Below are positions 1 through 12,479 of a DNA stretch of 64,000 bases, piece after piece. Source of the stretch: Pezicula radicicola (Eukaryota > Ascomycota > Leotiomycetes > Helotiales > Dermateaceae). Within the stretch, counting starts at the first letter, position 1. Each line of letters begins with the position of its first letter. The translations under genes were made by a program, and so were the position numbers. Below the pieces are notes generated by a model. That model ran no database searches and was not told the DNA's origin. It was given only the letters and a program-made list of their open reading frames with translations. The stretch is taken from positions 1,119,997 through 1,183,996 of the forward strand of contig PDUO01000005.1 of the NCBI GenBank assembly GCA_003008705.1, given 5' to 3'.

Positions 1-412
1 ATAGGTTGTCCCTTCCGAGTAGATAGCATTTCGGTTCGGTACGTGCCACAATTGGCCTCCCAAGGGGAGGTGAAGCACTATCAGCAAAGTTACAGTACTG
101 GGTGCGACTGTGGTAGGTAGAATGATGAGATGCATCGAGATATATGAGAGCCCGTAAATATTTGCGCGTTCGATCTAGTTTGGTATACTGTTGTTGCTTT
201 GCGGAAAAACACTTCCGAAAGGTGGGGACGGAAGGCACGGTATGCCGACTGGTGACTCGCGTACTGTACGGTAGTACTTTATATACAGTAAATTTAAGCC
301 AACTAAAGAGGATGTAGACTAGTCAAATCGACCGTTGCTGGTGTGTTACTATAGTCTAATATAACTGCTTCGAATAAATAATATTTATAATAAAGTCTTA
401 CAATTAACTTTA
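1..412. other. Gene-free left flank of the transposon island
   Basis: The first 300 bases have ordinary base composition with many CpG steps and no usable open frame. Composition falls sharply to AT-rich from about 300. I see no gene here. It is probably an intergenic spacer or an unmutated edge of the flanking gene space. Confidence 0.5.
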
Positions 413-1182
413 TCAGGTTAATAGGCTATAAGTATAGGGTGAAATAGGACGGGTAGGTAGGGTAGGCACAGCCTAAAGTGTTGTATTATACAATATAATT
501 ACGCACTATAAATGCCCTGTGGGTATAGTGATCTTTAGTGGGTCACTAAAGCCTTATAATAATATTTACTACTTTCGTGTATAACTCTGGCTATATTAGT
601 TACGTGACCTTAGTTTCTGTATTATATACTTCCTTATTAGGAATAGTATATATAGGACGCTAAACTAGCCGAATCGAATGGATAGGGAAGGAGAAAACTA
701 AACTAGTAGTTTTCTAGTTATAAACTAGTTTATAGTTTACAAGGAAAGACTACTTGTTTAAGTAGGAATAGTAAGGTCTAATTAAGTAGACTAAATAAGG
801 TAATTTTTACGAACTACCTATTAGGGTAGTTTATACGACTATACACTTATAATATATATTTTGTTTTGTTTTATATTGTTTTATTTCACTAGTATTTTAT
901 AAGTAAAGCAAAGCCTTCCTAACTTAGTAGTTTATACGAATTAGTCTATACTAAATATAGTAGTCTTTACGACTAGCCTTTTGTATATAGATAGCCTCTC
1001 TTTCTTAGTAGATAGATAACTTCGAATTCAAGTCTTTAGTTCTATATATTATTGTCTCTTACTTGTCTAAACTCTGTTCGACGCACCTCCTACTACCCTA
1101 TATTTACAGTGTGCTTTAGGCTGTGCCTATCCTACCTACCTACCTACCCTAATCCACCCTATACTTATAGCCTGTAACCTGA
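413..1182. mobile_element. TIR element, 770 bp, RIP-mutated (repeat family R)
   Basis: The ends are long inverted repeats. The left end (413-480) starts TCAGGTTA and contains GGGTAGGCACAGCCTAAAG. The right end (about 1109-1182) contains CTTTAGGCTGTGCCTATCC and ends TAACCTGA. Both ends are followed by TA (411-412 and 1183-1184), which fits a TA target duplication as in Tc1/mariner derivatives. There is no coding frame, so it is non-autonomous. Parts of the same family occur at 1187-1640, 2919-3214 and 11716-12459. The superfamily is inferred from the TA flank only. Confidence 0.6.
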
Positions 1183-1186
1183 TATA

Positions 1187-1640
1187 GACTAATTCATATA
1201 AACCACTAAGTTAGGAAGGCTTTACTTTACTTATAAAACACTAGTAAAATAAAACACTATATAAAATACTATATATATTATCCGTATAAATTACCTTATT
1301 TAGTCTACTTAAATCAGACCTCGCTATTCCTACTTAAACTAGTAATCTTTCCTACTAAACTATAAACTAGTTTATAACTAGTAAAATACTAATTCGGTTA
1401 TCTCCTTCCCTATCCGTCCGATTCGGCTAATTCATCTTATAATATAAGCTATACCTAATAGGGTAATATATAATACAGTAACTAATGTCACGTGATTAAT
1501 ATAGCCGAAGTTATTTACGAAAGTAGTACTTGTAATTATAGGGACTAGAGACCACTAAGTGTCACTATAATTACAGGGTCTTATAGTGTATATATTTTAC
1601 TATAGTATAAAATTATATTATATATAAAATACAACGTTTT
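1187..1640 (-). mobile_element. Inverted, truncated copy of repeat family R
   Basis: Read on the minus strand, this stretch follows the same order as the left two thirds of the copy at 11716-12459. It includes the blocks ending CTAAATTAAACGG / GAATCGGACGG and the TTTAAGTAGACTAAATAAGG region. It lies directly beside the copy at 413-1182 in opposite orientation and lacks the shared terminal part. Differences between copies are nearly all C/T or G/A, as RIP produces. Confidence 0.55.
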
Positions 1641-2024
1641 TTAATTTATAACTTATTTTTTAAGCGTATCCTTTATCTATTATTTAATTTATATAGATTA
1701 CTAATATAAAATATACCTTTTATATAATAATAGATTTAAGAGGAAGAGTTACTACCTTTTAAATAGAGGTATAATAGTAATTATAATATTTAGATTATAT
1801 AAATATTATCTAAGGTTTCTATAATAATAATTTTTTACTAGTATTTTAGTATACTGTAGCTAAGTCTACTAAGGTACGATTATATAGAATTTATATTTAT
1901 CCCCCGGGATAGATACTATATATAGATATACTCTATATAAGAAGTAAGGTATATTACTTACATTAAGTAAAGTACTTATAATATTAATAATAGAATTATA
2001 TAGTAAATTCTTAAGTTATTAAAT

Positions 2025-2819
2025 NNNNNNNNNNNNNNNNNNNNNNNNNNNNNNNNNNNNNNNNNNNNNNNNNNNNNNNNNNNNNNNNNNNNNNNNNNNN
2101 NNNNNNNNNNNNNNNNNNNNNNNNNNNNNNNNNNNNNNNNNNNNNNNNNNNNNNNNNNNNNNNNNNNNNNNNNNNNNNNNNNNNNNNNNNNNNNNNNNNN
2201 NNNNNNNNNNNNNNNNNNNNNNNNNNNNNNNNNNNNNNNNNNNNNNNNNNNNNNNNNNNNNNNNNNNNNNNNNNNNNNNNNNNNNNNNNNNNNNNNNNNN
2301 NNNNNNNNNNNNNNNNNNNNNNNNNNNNNNNNNNNNNNNNNNNNNNNNNNNNNNNNNNNNNNNNNNNNNNNNNNNNNNNNNNNNNNNNNNNNNNNNNNNN
2401 NNNNNNNNNNNNNNNNNNNNNNNNNNNNNNNNNNNNNNNNNNNNNNNNNNNNNNNNNNNNNNNNNNNNNNNNNNNNNNNNNNNNNNNNNNNNNNNNNNNN
2501 NNNNNNNNNNNNNNNNNNNNNNNNNNNNNNNNNNNNNNNNNNNNNNNNNNNNNNNNNNNNNNNNNNNNNNNNNNNNNNNNNNNNNNNNNNNNNNNNNNNN
2601 NNNNNNNNNNNNNNNNNNNNNNNNNNNNNNNNNNNNNNNNNNNNNNNNNNNNNNNNNNNNNNNNNNNNNNNNNNNNNNNNNNNNNNNNNNNNNNNNNNNN
2701 NNNNNNNNNNNNNNNNNNNNNNNNNNNNNNNNNNNNNNNNNNNNNNNNNNNNNNNNNNNNNNNNNNNNNNNNNNNNNNNNNNNNNNNNNNNNNNNNNNNN
2801 NNNNNNNNNNNNNNNNNNN
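2025..2819. other. Assembly gap (795 N)
   Basis: This is a run of N. The left neighbour (1641-2024) is featureless AT-rich sequence. The right neighbour is a 13-bp tandem array, so the gap probably marks a repeat the assembly could not cross. Confidence 0.98.
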
Positions 2820-2918
2820 TATACTAGTATTTTATACTAGTATTTTATACTAGTATTTTATACTAGTATTTTATACTAGTATTTTATACTAGTATTTTAT
2901 ACTAGTATTTTATAAAGT
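2820..2918 (+). repeat. 13-bp tandem array at the gap edge
   Basis: There are seven to eight nearly perfect copies of a 13-bp unit, TACTAGTATTTTA, in a row directly after the N run. The related copy at 11716-12459 has only three or four units at the same place (about 12107-12160), so the array has expanded in this copy and probably continues into the gap. Confidence 0.85.
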
Positions 2919-3214
2919 AATGTAAAGCTTTCCTAACTTAGTAGTTTATATGATTTAGTCTATACTAAATATAGTAGTCTTTATNACTAGCCTATTGTAT
3001 ATAGATAAGGCTCTTTCCCTAGTAGATAGATAACTTAACTTAACTTTATCGAAACTTCGAATTCAAGTCTTTAGTTCTATATATTATTACTTCCTACTTA
3101 TCTATCTAAACTCTATTCGACACTCCTCCTATTCTATATTTATAGTGTACTTTAGGCTGTGCCTACCCTACCTACCTACCCTATTTTACCCTATACTTAT
3201 AGTATATAACCTAA
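2919..3214 (+). mobile_element. Right part of a repeat family R copy
   Basis: This stretch is almost identical to 12161-12459 and ends with the family terminus (TAACCTAA, where other copies have TAACCTGA, a G to A change), followed by TA. The left part is lost in the gap or replaced by the 13-bp array. Confidence 0.65.
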
Positions 3215-3861
3215 TAGGTTATAAGCCTAGGTACTATTAATTTAGTAACTCGGAAAAGACAATAATATATAGAGGCTATATTAGTCTCTTAGGTATTCCT
3301 ACCCCCCCCTATCGCCCTATTACTTAGAGAGTATAAAAGCCCTTCGGCCTAAGTCCCTATAACTAGACTCTACTAAGTATAAAGGTAGTAGTATTTAGTT
3401 TATTTATATAACTATTTACTAGTATACTATTTTTATATAGTATATAAACTTTAGTAGCTATAATAGAGTATTTCTACTACCTATAGTAAGTATTATAGTC
3501 TTAATTATATATAAAGGTATCTATCCTTAAGCTTTAGTATATAAGTATAGCCTTATTCTTAACTAAGGAGTATACTATTATAAAGAGGTATATCTACTTT
3601 ATAACTCTCTATTTAGTCTATATTATAGTAATTTTCTAAGTAATATAAGTACTATATAAAGCTTCTATTTAAGAAGTATTAGTATATTATTATTTATATA
3701 TTTATACTTAATTAGAATTACTATAAGAAAAGCTTTACTAGTACTTTATATAAAGGAATATTAAGTAAAAGTAGTTAGGAAGCTACTTAAATCCTACTAT
3801 TTATTTAGTTAGGTCCTTCTATTAAGAGAAGGTAATATAAAGGAATTTAAAACCTTTATTT

Positions 3862-4107
3862 TATAGAGGTTATCTATTTTATAGATAAGGGGAATATAAA
3901 GTAATTAGTATTTATTAAAGATCTATTACTATTTAAATCCTTTTATAAGGTTATTACTTTTATAAGTAATAGAAAATCCTCTTATATAGAGGTTATCTAT
4001 TTTTATAGATAAGGAATACTAAGTAATTAGTACTTATTAAAAGTCTATTATTATTTAAATCCTTTTTATAAGGTTACTACTATATTTATAAGTAGTATAA
4101 ATCCTCT
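3862..4107 (+). repeat. Tandem duplication of about 123 bp
   Basis: Two adjacent copies, 3862-3984 and 3985-4107, share the order TATAGAGGTTATCTATTTT, TAGATAAGG, TAATTAGTA, TTTAAATCCTTTT, AAATCCTC. They differ by small indels and transitions. This resembles the tandem repeats seen in untranslated parts of fungal retroelements. Confidence 0.6.
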
Positions 4108-4649
4108 TACTTTATATAAAGGTTATTCTTATAATTATTAAAGAATAAAGAATATAAATTAAACTCTTATTTATATTATATTCTTAAGAACTAAAGATAA
4201 AAATTAAGTTCCCTTATATACTTATTATAAGGAAGGGTTTAATAGGTATCTTATTAAAATACTATAAGTATAATTCCTATTAGAGTATATAATAGATAAT
4301 TAAATATCTTATATTTATAACTCTACTACTCTTATTAGCTTGAAATAGTCTTATATATATATAAAGGGTAGATTATCTTTTATTAAAAGAAGAGCTATAA
4401 AATACTTAGTATTATTAAGTATTTAAAAGGTCTCTATAGATTATAATTATCTAAGGGTTAGAGAATCTAAGAAAATAACCTTAGAGAAGTCTATAAAATT
4501 ATAGAAGGTTATATAAAATAAAAACTANTATATAGGTTACTAGTTATCCTTTTATAAAATAAAACTATTTATTATATTTAAACTTACTTCTCTCTTAGTT
4601 TAAATAAGTTCTTTAAAGAACTAAAAACTATTAGTATTATACTAAGTTT

Positions 4650-4896
4650 AATTCCTATTAAGAATAGACTATAAATCCCTAGTCTAGTAATAAGTTCTAT
4701 CTATTTTAAAGAACTATTATAGGTCCTTATTAAGAATAGACTAAATATATAACTAGTCTAATAAAAATTCTATATTAAAGAATTATTATAAGAAGTATCT
4801 AAGATTTATTTAGATAATTAATTCCTATTAAGAATAAACTATAAATCCCTAGTCTAATAATAAGTTTTATATATTTTAAAGAACTATTATAGGTCC
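4650..4896 (+). repeat. Direct repeat of about 77 bp (4650-4726 and 4820-4896)
   Basis: Both copies begin AATTCCTATTAAGAATA and end AAAGAACTATTATAGGTCC, separated by about 93 bp that hold a shorter related copy. It lies just left of the copia insertion site. Function is unknown. Confidence 0.55.
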
Positions 4897-4915
4897 CTAT
4901 AATAAAAGTTATTAT

Positions 4916-5210
4916 TGTAACGTCAATATCTAGTATTTCATTCATTAGTTATTTTATATATTGAACCACGTCGCCCTAGCCAATCAGAAGCCAGCGGCCT
5001 ATACCGAACCAAGCCTATTCAGGATTAGCCCGATAGTTAGTTTCGACTACAAGAACCACTCTCTTAGTTATTAGATATTAGAAACTAATCGAATCCAACG
5101 TCAATAGACCTATATACATCTAAACTAAGTAAGAACTACTAGTAGAACATAGTAGGTTAGTTAACAAGGATCGATAACCCTATATACTAGTATAAGTAAT
5201 TATACTAATA
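4916..5210 (+). repeat. 5' LTR of the copia element
   Basis: 295 bp, starting TGTAACGTCAATATC. Compared with the 3' LTR, all differences I could see are transitions. Early positions keep C/G where the 3' copy has T/A (for example the CACGTCGCCCTAG stretch), whereas later positions are mutated here and preserved in the 3' copy. Confidence 0.88.
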
Positions 5211-5299
5211 TTAATTAGTAGATATATAGATTAGGAAGTTACCTAACCTTTTAAAAGATAGTAATAACCTTAAAATATACTAAATACTAATTACCCTAC

Positions 5300-8200
5300 C
5301 TCTATGAATAATAGTAAATAAAGTAAGTAAATAGAAGGAGAAGATTAGATAATAGGATTATAGAATTAACCTAGAGAATAAGGAGATAAAGCCGGAAGAT
5401 TTTTAGGAGTATATAGCTATAAAGGTCTACTCCTATAAGCTTAACGACCTCTTTAACAACAACCTTTAGGATATCTTCTAAGTAGAATTTAAAGGATAGA
5501 TAGGGGCTATATTTAAGAATATTCCCCCTAGGTAATTAGGTATACTAAAGAAGTAATTATATACCTATAGAGTCTATATACTATAGTATAGAAAAACTAA
5601 TAGAAAGACTATTATAATTATAGATACCCTCCTTACTATATTAGGAGAAGAAGAACTATATAAATAGACCGACAAGGAAATTAAGATTATCTATAAGAAT
5701 ATTAGTAAGATAAGAATATAGAGATTAAACTACTAGGTATACCTCGAGTACCTCTACCCTAAGTACTACTTATAAACCATTAGTAAACTATATAGACCGG
5801 TATAACCTAGAGTTATTAAAAACTATCTATTTATACTTACTAATAAGAAACCAACCCCCTCCGAGATATTATATATAGAATACCTAGTCTATAATAAACA
5901 TCTAGAACTAACTCCTATCTACCCTCCCCCTCCTCCCTATAAGTAGATAATACCCTCTTAAGACTACCAGAATATAAGGAGCCTATTAGTATATCTATAG
6001 ATATATATAAGGGAGCTAGTAATAGTAGTAAAGCTATATATAGATAATTAGAAGTATAGTAGTAGTAATAATAGTTTTAACTTTAAGCTAATAATTTTCT
6101 ATAATATCTATATAAGAGCTAGTTTACTACTAGAGGGATATAAGCTAGTATTTCCTACTATATTAAAGGGCCTAGCCTATAGTAACTACTATAATTATAA
6201 ACTTAGTAAAAAGTTAATTAAGTTTATTTATAGTTATTACTATAATTTCTTTAAAGGCCTTAGTTACTATAAGAAGAACCTTAATATTTAGAACTTAATC
6301 TTACTCTATATAATTATATAGGAGAATATTAGAAAGTTAGTAAAAGAAGCTCTATAACTCCTAGTTAATAAGCTCTAGAGCTTATAATATAGACTATAAA
6401 TAAATCTATATAGTAATAGCTTCTTTTATAATAAGCTTATTATAGTATACTAGGGGATACTAGCTTATCGAAATATTACCTCCGACCTACTAATATCTAT
6501 TAGAGGTTTACTAAATAAGCTAAAATCATCTATTATTATATATAAAAAAGAGTAATTAATATCTACTAGTACTTTCTTTATAGACTACTAGTACTACTAA
6601 AGTAATAGTTATATTAACTAGGCCTATAATAGTTATAAAGGAACTAGTTATAGGTAGCCTAGGTAAATATAGAAATACTTTATCTATAGTAAGGAAAGCT
6701 ATTATTCTTAGAAATACCCTATAGAAGAAAGAGATAAGACTAGAGGTAAGTAGGAACAGGAAAAGCTACTATAGTTATAGTAGATATTCTACTAATATCT
6801 TATTAAATTTAAGGGAGATATAGAAGAAGAAGAAGAGCCTAAGGTTAGTACTAGTAACCTTAATATTAAAATAGACTATAATAATAAACCTAGTACCTCC
6901 CTAGGTACCTACTTTATAAACTTATACTATATTATAATTAATGATCTTAAACTAGAAGATATAGTATTAACTACTTTAATTCTAGTAGATAAAGCCTTTC
7001 TCTATTCTACTAGACTTAATTTATTTCTTTAGGCTACCCTAGGAAATCAATTTAACCTACCTAATAGGGGAAATTAAGTAAGTAGTAAGAAAAAACTATT
7101 TCCTAAGGTTACCTAGAGGAATAAAGATAATAATCCTTTTATATATAAATTAAGTACCTCTAGATATACCTCTATATTGTTTATAGGTATTATAATTAAT
7201 ATAAGAGTCTTAGAATAATTAATAGATAGATATAGATAGTTCTATACCCTCTAGGTACTTAATAGAACTATTAAACTAGATATCTCTACTAAAGGCTAAG
7301 TAAATATATAATTTAGAATTAGATTAACCTTATCTATTAGATCTATATAGTTGATAATACTAGTTGATAAGGTTAAATTCTATATTATTAAAGCTAATAT
7401 CCTATTTCTACTTTACCTTATAGATATAGATAAATTATAAGTCTATTATAATAACCTTAATAATCTATTAGTTAGTAGTAAGGTATTAATACTAGTAGTA
7501 AGGTACTATAGGTACTTATTTCTCTTATAGTAACCTCCCCTAGTACTTTAATCTTTTATTATTAAATCCCTAGACTAGAATCTATACTATTTAACTATTA
7601 ATAAATTAAAACAACTCTACTATAGATTTAGGTATCTAGTTATTAATTAACTCTAGAGATTACTTAAATATACTAGCTATAATATTAAAAAGAAGGCTCT
7701 AGAATACCTTACTAAGTTCTACTATTATTACTAGAAGTATAGGAAATTACTAGATAGATTCTATTTTACCCTTTAAGATAATATTAATTTTAACTATATA
7801 ATTATTATTAATATTATATATATTAATAGTAACCTAGTACTATATATTATTAATAAAGGAATATACTTTTAAGTAGGTAGATAACTATAAAATATTAGTA
7901 TAAAATATATATAGGATATCTTAAGAAGCTACTAGATTAATATATATTTTAGACTATTAAATATTATTATTTATAATACTAGTAAGAACTTTATAAGTTA
8001 GGAATTTAGGTAATATATAATTATAATAGATATAGATATAAAAGGGATACCTATAGAAGTATATAACTCTATTAGTATAGTCGAGAGATATTATAACCTA
8101 ATTAGATATACCTACTAGATTATTTCTTCTAAATTACCTAACCTTAATAAGACTATAGTACTATAGATAGTATTTAAAGTAATTAATAATTCTATAGGCC

Positions 8201-10480
8201 TAGATAGGTTAGTTCTAATACTTCTAGTCTTTAGAGCCTACCTATAAATATCGGAATTAGATATACCCTCCTCTACTATTACCTAGTATATAGTAGTAAT
8301 TAAGAAGACTATAAGTAAAGTCTAGAAGCTCTAAGTAGAAAAATAAGTAGTAGATATACTAAATATATATAATAGGTTATAGATAACTATTATCTATAAC
8401 CTACTATTAAACTTACCTATTATAGTCTAGAGAGAAGGGAATATAGGTTAAGCTAGAAGCTAGGAAGGGCTATATATATTACTTATTATTAAAAGAGAAA
8501 TATATATACTCTAGTTACTATATAGACTAATATTATTCTATTTAATAATAGTAAAGTTATATTACTAGCTAGAAGAGCTCTAGGATACCTCTAAAGAAAT
8601 ACCTCTAAATAGTAGAAATACCTTAGATAAAATACCTTTAGTTAATAAAAATACCTTAAACTAAAATACCTTAAAGGAAAATACCTTAAATTAAAATACC
8701 TTAAAAGAAAATACCTCTAGTAGAAATAACTTAAATAGAAATAGCTTAAATAAAATTATATAAAATGAAATTACCCTAATAGTATAACTAAGTAACCTAG
8801 GCTTATTTAATCTATCTAGTAGGGGAAATTAAGAATAACTACTATAATAAGGCTATAGTTACTTACAGAAGTATCTATTACTAATAGCTATAGTAAATAT
8901 TTCTATATTTATTTAAGACGATAGTAACCTATAAAAGCTATAATTTACTATATTATAGAGGAAAGAGATTACTAGACTTCTAGAAAAAGGAGTCTTTAAA
9001 ATTATTAAATAGAAGGATATTCCTCTAGATATATACCTTTTTAACTCTTGTTTTATTAATAAAGTTAAGTACCTAGGTACTCCCTAAGTATTTAATAAAT
9101 TATATTTAATTATTTAAGTATATAATAATATAGAGAAATAGTCTATTTTAATAGAATTACTAATAATATAATAGGTTAATTAATAGATACTTTTATACCT
9201 TATAGCTCTCCTAGGGAATAAATATACCTATTTATACCTATATAATATCTTATAGACCTATATATAGGTAATAACTATACTAGTTTATAAGTTCTATATA
9301 TACCTACTATTAGAGTTATAAATCAAACTTAGAATTACTAAGGATTATATTCTAAAAGTTATAAGACTATTATATAGAGTTCTAGAAGCTAGGAACTATT
9401 AGTATAGGATATATCACTCCTACTATATTACTAAAATAAGTATAGAATAGTCCTTATATAACCTATATCTACTCTATAGTACCTCTATACTACTAGTTAG
9501 GATCGTTGGCTTATAAATTAATAATATATTGTTTCTAGGAGATAGGGAGTTTACTATACTAGAGGAAGAAGAACTCTATAAAGCTAAGTTCCTAGTTAAG
9601 GAATATAAAGAACTAACCCTAGACAACCCTCTTAAGTTTAATAGTAGAACTATTTATATAGTACTAGATAGAATCACCCTTATATAGTAATAGTAGTACT
9701 AGAACCTTAGTATTATCAAAGTTACTAAAGCTACTATATTAATAAGTTTAAGAGGTATAATATACTAGGCCCTAATACCTAAGGATCAATATATAGCCTA
9801 GAGAGTCTACAGAGTCTATATTACCTCTATATATTAACTAGAAGCTACTTTCAACTTATTATTTATTACCTAGGTATCTAACCCTAAGGAAACTAATATA
9901 AAAGCTCTAAACTAATATTTATAATAGTAGATTAATAACCTAACTAGAGGTCTTAAATTTATAAAACTTGATTTAAAATCTTTATAATTAATTACTTTTA
10001 TAGATACTTCCTTTATAAACCTAGTAGATCTATTGTTATAGATTAGATATATTATTATACTTATAGATACTACTAATAAGGTGAATATCCTCTACTAGTC
10101 GTTAACTAAGTATAGGAGAGTTACAAGAAGTATTCTAGTAGTAGAGCTATATAGACTAGTATATAAGTTTAATATTATAGCCGCTATTAAGTCGACCCTT
10201 AATAAAGTACTATTAATAGTAATCCTATTAATTATATACATAGACTCTAGATTACTCTACAACTACCTAGTTAAACTTAGTACTATATAGGAGAAATATT
10301 TAATAATCAATATTATATACCTATACTAGGTATATAAGAGAAGGGAGATAGTAGAGATTAAATAGATTACTAGTAAAACTAACCCTACCGATACTATAAT
10401 AAAGAGTAAGACTTATAATACCCTCTAATACCTCGTTAACACGAACTAAGTAAACCTAGAAGAGATCGAATAGGTTAAAC
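5300..10480 (+). pseudogene. Copia gag-pol remnant
   Basis: Translating with stops read as glutamine gives recognisable fungal Ty1/copia blocks. Around 9370-9480 there is an EAGNYWYR-type reverse transcriptase segment. Around 9490-9620 a GLQINNILFLGD segment is followed by EEELYKAKFL. Near 10100 the RNase H block ends with TKYRRVTRS. Around 8060-8110 an integrase block reads VEVYNSISIVERYYN. Dozens of TAA/TAG codons at former CAA/CAG positions and many amino-acid changes rule out function. Its start and end are approximate because no intact frame is left. Confidence 0.8.
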
Positions 10481-10638
10481 AGGGTAATAGGAATAGGGAT
10501 ATAGAGAAGGAATAGAAGGAGGATTGATAGGTAGGGATATAGGATAGAGAGTAGACTAGCGGACCGATATTAATACTAGTTTTAATCTATAATTAAATAT
10601 AACCCGCTAGGTTAATGATTTTAAAGTTAGCCTAGTAT

Positions 10639-10933
10639 TATAATATTAATATCTAGTATTTCATTTATTAGTTATTTTATATATTGAACTATATCGCTCT
10701 AGCTAATTAGAAGCTAGTGGCCTATACTAAACCAAGCCTATTCGGGATTAGCCCGATAGTTAGTTTCGACTATAAGAACCACTCTCTTAGTTATTAGATA
10801 TTAGAAACTAATTGAATCTAACGTTAATAGACCTATATACGTCTAAACTAAGTGAGAACCACTAGTAGAACATAGTGGGTTAGTTGACAAGGATCGATAA
10901 CCCTATATACTAGTATAAGTGATTATACCGACA
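10639..10933 (+). repeat. 3' LTR of the copia element
   Basis: 295 bp, the same length as the 5' LTR, ending CCGACA, which preserves the canonical CA terminus. The left terminus has decayed from TG to TA. It is followed by the target-site copy GTTAT at 10934-10938. Confidence 0.88.
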
Positions 10934-10938
10934 GTTAT

Positions 10939-11715
10939 ATATAGTATTTAAATTATTACTTATACTTAGTAATATATATATTTCTTTTCTTTCTTTAATT
11001 TCTACTTAAAGAACTTTATAGAAAGAACTCTATAGGAAGTATATAAGTTATATTATTAACTATATAAAATATTTAAAATATACTTACTTATATAAAGGCT
11101 TTAACCTTTTAACTATAAAATTCTCTAAGTAAAGGGGAGTATATATCTATATATTCCTAAGTATTTTATTTATAAAATACTCCTTCTTATATTAAAGCTA
11201 GCTATATATATAATCTAAATTATATAATTAGAGTTATAGCTATAAGAAGAAAACTATATAAATAATCCATATTATTATAAGATTAATAGTTTTTAGAGTA
11301 ACTAAGTATTATATATTATTTAGTATTTAAGTATAAGAATTATAAATAAATAGTAAATATAAATTATAAGTTCTTTATAAACCTTAAGTAAGCTTTATAA
11401 AAATAAGTTCTAGATATATACTTATATATAGTATTTTTAAATAACCTTATTAGATTTATTATAGTTCTTCTTTATTAAGAACTAAGAACTTATTATTAAG
11501 TACTATAAAAGAGATTATAAAACTCTTTAATTCTTATATTATAAGCTTAACTATTATTAGTTATAAAAAGACTTTAAGGATTATATAGGTCTAATATAAT
11601 TAGGACCTAATATAGTACTAAAATATCTACTATATCTCCTAAAGAGTAAAAAGACTATAAGTCTTATAATAGTACTATAAGTACTAAATACTCTAATTAT
11701 CTATAGTACTTATTA
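10939..11715. mobile_element. Unclassified RIP-degraded repeat DNA, right of the copia insertion
   Basis: AT-rich, no readable protein. By the target-site duplication it is the continuation of 3215-4910. I see nothing else in it. Confidence 0.4.
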
Positions 11716-12459
11716 AGAGGGTATATTGTATTATAGTATAATTTTATACTATAATAAATTATATACTATAAGTATACTATAATTATAGTAACNTTTAGTA
11801 GTCTCTAGTCCTCTATAACTAAAGTACTATATTCATTTATAACTTTGGCTATAGTAATTATATAACCTTAATTCATATATTATATATTACTATATTAGGT
11901 ATAGTCTATATTATAGGCTAAACTAGCTAAATTAAACGGATAAGGAAGGAGATAAGTGAACTAGTATTTTACTAGTTATAAACTAGTTTATAGTTCAGTA
12001 GGAAAGATTACTAGTTTAAGTAGGAATAGTAAGGTCTAATTTAAGTAGACTAAATAAGGTAATCTATATAAGTAAAATATATAGTATTTTATATATTATA
12101 TTACCTTACTAGTATTTTATATAGTGTTTTATACTAGTATTTTATACTAGTATTTTATAAAGTAATGTAAAGCTTTCCTAACTTAGTAGTTTATATGATT
12201 TAGTCTATACTAAATATAGTAGTCTTTATAACTAGCCTATTGTATATAGATAAGGCTCTTTCCCTAGTAGATAGATAACTTAACTTAACTTTATCGAAAC
12301 TTCGAATTCAAGTCTTTAGTTCTATATATTATTACTTCCTACTTATCTATCTAAACTCTGTTCGACGCTCCTCCTATTCTATATTTATAGTGTACTTTAG
12401 GCTGTGCCTACCCTACCTACCTACCCTATTTCACCCTATACTTATAGTATATAACCTGA
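11716..12459 (+). mobile_element. Repeat family R copy, left end truncated
   Basis: This is the longest copy in direct orientation. It contains in order the TTGTATTATAGTATA start, the block with AAACGGATAAGGAAGG, the 13-bp units near 12107-12160, and the right terminus TAACCTGA followed by TA. The inverted-repeat left end seen at 413-480 is absent. There is no protein-coding content. Confidence 0.6.
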
Positions 12460-12479
12460 TAAATAATATCTTTCTTCTT

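Larger units (their letters stand above)
3215..4910. mobile_element. Unclassified RIP-degraded repeat DNA, left of the copia insertion
   Basis: Very AT-rich sequence with no readable protein. It contains a TATA-like promoter-looking stretch near 3327 (GAGTATAAAAGCCC) and two internal duplications listed separately. Since the copia element at 4916-10933 has a matching target duplication, this block and 10939-11715 were once continuous, so they are one older element or repeat cluster. I cannot assign a class. Confidence 0.4.
4916..10933 (+). mobile_element. Ty1/copia LTR retrotransposon, RIP-inactivated, complete structure
   Basis: Two direct repeats of equal length (295 bp; 4916-5210 and 10639-10933) bound 5.4 kb of internal sequence. 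Allowing for RIP, they begin TG (TA in the 3' copy) and end CA (TA in the 5' copy). Flanking pentamers ATTAT (4911-4915) and GTTAT (10934-10938) match except for one G to A change, so they are the target duplication. Reading through mutated stops, the internal order is gag, protease, integrase (about 7800-8550), reverse transcriptase (about 9000-9700), RNase H (about 9950-10480). Integrase before reverse transcriptase is the Ty1/copia order. CAG and CAA codons have become TAG and TAA throughout, so the element is dead. It sits inside an older repeat. Confidence 0.88.

Noticed and set aside
2919..12459. Direct repeat-R copies at about 2919-3214 and 11716-12459 as LTRs of one large retrotransposon
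   Set aside because: The family also occurs as a TA-flanked inverted-repeat element (413-1182) and in inverse orientation (1187-1640), lacks TG...CA ends, and the DNA between shows no pol besides the nested copia.
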